Assembly: GCA_038231615.1 (NCBI GenBank)
Contig: JBBRLA010000584.1
Coordinates: forward strand, 1 to 5,620
DNA: 5,620 nucleotides
Origin: JBBRLA01 sp038231615
Lineage (GTDB): Bacteria; Myxococcota_A; Polyangia; Palsa-1104; JAEUJZ01
Reading direction: 5' to 3'
Position numbers and translations under genes: made by a program. Shown here in pieces: positions 4,055-5,620 of this stretch (position 1 is its first letter; every line of letters begins with the position of its first letter). The notes under the pieces were generated by a model. It made no database searches. It had not been told where the DNA came from and saw only the letters and a list, made by a program, of their open reading frames with translations.

Positions 4055-5620
4055 GCTGCGCTATCTGCTGGCGCTGGGCCTGGTGGCGCTTTCGGCCTGG
4101 GCGACGCTCTATTTTGCCCGGGTCTACGCCAGGCAGCACCTGTACCTGGGCCTGGCCGCCACCGTGGCGCTCGGAGTGCTGCTGGGGGCCGGCGCGGCGA
4201 GCTTTGTCTCGGCGCGGCGGCGCCTGCTGCTGGAATGGGAGGCGCTTTCCATCGATCCGCCGCCAGAGCGGCTGAACCGGACGTTGATCGGGCAGCGGCG
4301 GACGCGATTGCTGGCCCTGCGCGAGCGCGGCGGGCGCCCCGATCCCCAGGCGCTTTCCGGGATCGCCGTGGCGGAGATTGGCGGACGGGCCTACCTGGGG
4401 CGGTACTTCGTGGCGGTCGCGGTGCTGGTCGGCCTGCTGGGGACCTTCGCCGGCCTGATGGAGACGCTGGGCGGGGTCTCCGGCCTGCTCCAGCGGGATG
4501 GGGCCCAGACGGTCCAGTCGGTGCTGCTGCTACTCTCGGCGCCGCTGTCCGGGCTCAACGTGACCTTCGGGGCCAGCATCGTCGGCATCCTGGTGACGGT
4601 GACGCTGTCCCTGCTCCAGGGGGATCTGGGACTGGCGGAGGAACACCTGCTGGCGGCGCTGGAGGAGCACACGGCCCATGTGCTGCTGCCCTCGCTCTGG
4701 CCGCCGGAGCAGGAGCCGGTGTCGCGCCTTCTTGGCGAGGTGGCCTGCCTGCGCGGCGAGGTCTTCGATCAGGTGCAGCGCATGCAGGAACTGCATCGGG
4801 AAGGGCAGGCCGATCTGCTGACCCGGGCGACGGCACAGTTCGCCACGTTCGAGAAAGAGTCCCTGGCGCGCATGGAAGGCCATGCCCGCCGGACGGCCGA
4901 GGCGATCGCGCTGTTCACCGCCGAGGGGGCGGCACAGCTCGACATGCGCTTGCGGCAAGGCGGGGAGGCCCTCTCGGACCACGCCGGGCGGATCGCCTCG
5001 ACGGTCGAGCTGATGGTGCGGCAGATCAAGGAGACCGAGGCACACAGCGCGGCCACTCGAGACGCGACGCTGGCGACGATCGGGGAGCGCCTGAACGAGG
5101 CGCTCGCGGAAAGCGTCAAGGCGCTCTCCGAGAAAGTGACGGAAAACGCGGAGCGGGCGGCGGCGGCCAGTGCCGATTCCGCGGAGCGGGCGGCGGCGGC
5201 CAGTGCCGATTCCGCGGAGCGGGTGGCAGAGAAGACGGCGGCGCTCCTTTGCGGGTTTCAGGAGGGCAGCGAGTCCCTTTTGCGCTCGGTGGCCGAGGCC
5301 GTGGCCCGAAGCAGTGAGGCGGCAGCCAACGCCGCCAGCGAGGCCAGCCGCCGGGCCGCCGGGGCCGCGGAAGACGCGGCGCTGCGAACAACCGCGGCGG
5401 CCACCCAAGCCATGGCACAGGCGACCGTGGCGGCGACTGAGGCGGCCACCCAGGTGACAATAGCGGCTACCCAAGCCGTGGCCCAGACGACAATGGCGGC
5501 TACACAGGCGACGGCACAGGCGACTGCCGTGACCGAGCAGGCCATGGCGCAATTCTCTTCCGTGACTGAGCAGGCCCAGGCAAACACGACCTCACTCACG
5601 CAGGCGGCGACGGCGCGGGC
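4041..5620 (+). CDS. MotA/TolQ/ExbB-like membrane protein with a long hendecad-repeat tail (partial, runs off right edge)
   Basis: The frame is open from ATG 4041 to the window end (526 full codons) with no stop. Helix 1 spans about residues 8-29 and helix 2 about 33-56. A cytoplasmic loop of about 60 residues follows, then helix 3 (RYFVAVAVLVGLLGTFAGLMETLGG, about 121-145) and helix 4 (VLLLLSAPLSGLNVTFGASI and on, about 161-190). GLLGTF...G and PLSGLNVTFGASIVGIL match the two signature helices of the proton-channel superfamily. T135 and T175 lie near the positions of the conserved polar pore residues. After helix 4, LLQGDLGLAEEHLLAALEEH starts a long helical tail (from about 195) that lacks helix breakers for most of its length. 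It includes two identical AERAAAASADS units (370-391) and seven 11-residue repeats (454 to the edge). The family makes ion-driven pentamers that power a MotB/TolR/ExbD-like partner. Long tails are known in ZorA of Zorya defence, and DUF802-type proteins are another possibility. The partner gene is not in view, so the specific system is undetermined. Confidence 0.88.
   Translation, partial: MNGFRLRYLLALGLVALSAWATLYFARVYARQHLYLGLAATVALGVLLGAGAASFVSARRRLLLEWEALSIDPPPERLNRTLIGQRRTRLLALRERGGRPDPQALSGIAVAEIGGRAYLGRYFVAVAVLVGLLGTFAGLMETLGGVSGLLQRDGAQTVQSVLLLLSAPLSGLNVTFGASIVGILVTVTLSLLQGDLGLAEEHLLAALEEHTAHVLLPSLWPPEQEPVSRLLGEVACLRGEVFDQVQRMQELHREGQADLLTRATAQFATFEKESLARMEGHARRTAEAIALFTAEGAAQLDMRLRQGGEALSDHAGRIASTVELMVRQIKETEAHSAATRDATLATIGERLNEALAESVKALSEKVTENAERAAAASADSAERAAAASADSAERVAEKTAALLCGFQEGSESLLRSVAEAVARSSEAAANAASEASRRAAGAAEDAALRTTAAATQAMAQATVAATEAATQVTIAATQAVAQTTMAATQATAQATAVTEQAMAQFSSVTEQAQANTTSLTQAATAR
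5148..5223 (+). repeat. Identical 33-bp tandem duplication inside the coiled-coil tail
   Basis: Positions 5148-5180 and 5181-5213 are identical, and the next ten bases (5214-5223) begin a third copy. Each unit encodes AERAAAASADS, 11 residues, so copies can be gained or lost in frame with no change in helical register. Perfect identity at the DNA level points to a recent duplication. Confidence 0.93.
5400..5620 (+). repeat. Seven degenerate 33-bp (11-residue) coding repeats
   Basis: The translated frame divides cleanly into hendecads: ATQAMAQATVA, ATEAATQVTIA, ATQAVAQTTMA, ATQATAQATAV, TEQAMAQFSSV, TEQAQANTTSL, and TQAATAR at the edge. Small residues (Ala/Thr) and Gln recur in fixed places, and a hydrophobic residue (V/I/M/A/L) sits near the end of most units. 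An 11-residue period is three helical turns and suits a nearly straight or slightly right-handed bundle. The DNA copies differ mostly at third bases, so this array is older than the duplication at 5148-5213. Confidence 0.85.

Noticed and set aside
4235..5317. 360-codon plus-strand frame overlapping the stator-like gene
   Set aside because: It is Gly/Arg/Ala-rich without any domain, begins inside the second helix region of the real gene in another frame, and is explained by high GC content.
4530..5552. 340-codon minus-strand frame opposite the stator-like gene
   Set aside because: It reads as Arg/Gly/Leu/His-rich low-complexity sequence mirroring the repeats. The plus frame has coherent membrane helices and coiled-coil repeats.
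4041..5620. Firm call as Zorya ZorA
   Set aside because: The architecture fits, but no ZorB, ZorC, ZorD or ZorE is in view, the upstream gene is not a recognised Zorya component, and other long-tailed MotA-like families exist. Only the superfamily call is supported.

Overview
The window is GC-rich throughout, except for a short AT-rich patch near 365-400. It looks like chromosomal DNA from a Myxococcota or related (former) deltaproteobacterium. The best clue is the minus-strand protein at 1325-2578. Its N-terminal block (FNHNVRH...YHVQTEDSG...QGQHKA) and C-terminal LDERSLDQVILAYLAEDL signature recur, as I recall, in uncharacterised proteins of that group. The taxonomic call is inference from memory, not from a search.

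Left part (1-412): no gene is supported. It holds two near-identical 89/90-bp tandem repeat copies that run off the left edge, a third decayed copy, an inverted partial copy, and a strong stem-loop whose loop carries the TGAGC-AAAGCGAG core of a widespread environmental palindrome. A plausible promoter with an internal palindrome follows. Next is plsC (452-1273, +), a lysophosphatidate acyltransferase with all four family motifs. It converges on the uncharacterised 417-residue protein of 1325-2578 (-), and the two stops are about 50 bp apart.

Middle (2579-3262): about 680 bp with no convincing gene but much DNA structure. There is a 14-bp-arm palindrome (2824-2853) and an array of five 21-bp units (2899-3013). 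Each unit is itself a perfect hairpin with a 7-bp stem, 5-nt loop and AG spacer, and the only variation lies in the loop. A 150-codon minus-strand frame crosses both structures and is probably spurious.

Right part (3263-5620): a rightward operon. An unrecognised 236-aa soluble helical protein is followed by a 24-codon Arg-rich mini-ORF. After that comes a long open frame (4041 to the right edge, at least 526 codons) for a MotA/TolQ/ExbB-type membrane protein. It has four predicted transmembrane helices and a very long cytoplasmic helical tail. ATGA start/stop overlaps link the three frames, and a 30-bp direct repeat has duplicated the ribosome-binding site and start codon. The tail ends in a regular 11-residue (hendecad) repeat array and contains a freshly duplicated 33-bp unit. 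The architecture resembles long-tailed stator proteins such as ZorA of Zorya anti-phage defence, and the DUF802-type proteins of uncharacterised operons. The partner (MotB/OmpA-like) would be expected just beyond the right edge and is not visible. This operon is the best candidate for an undescribed system here.
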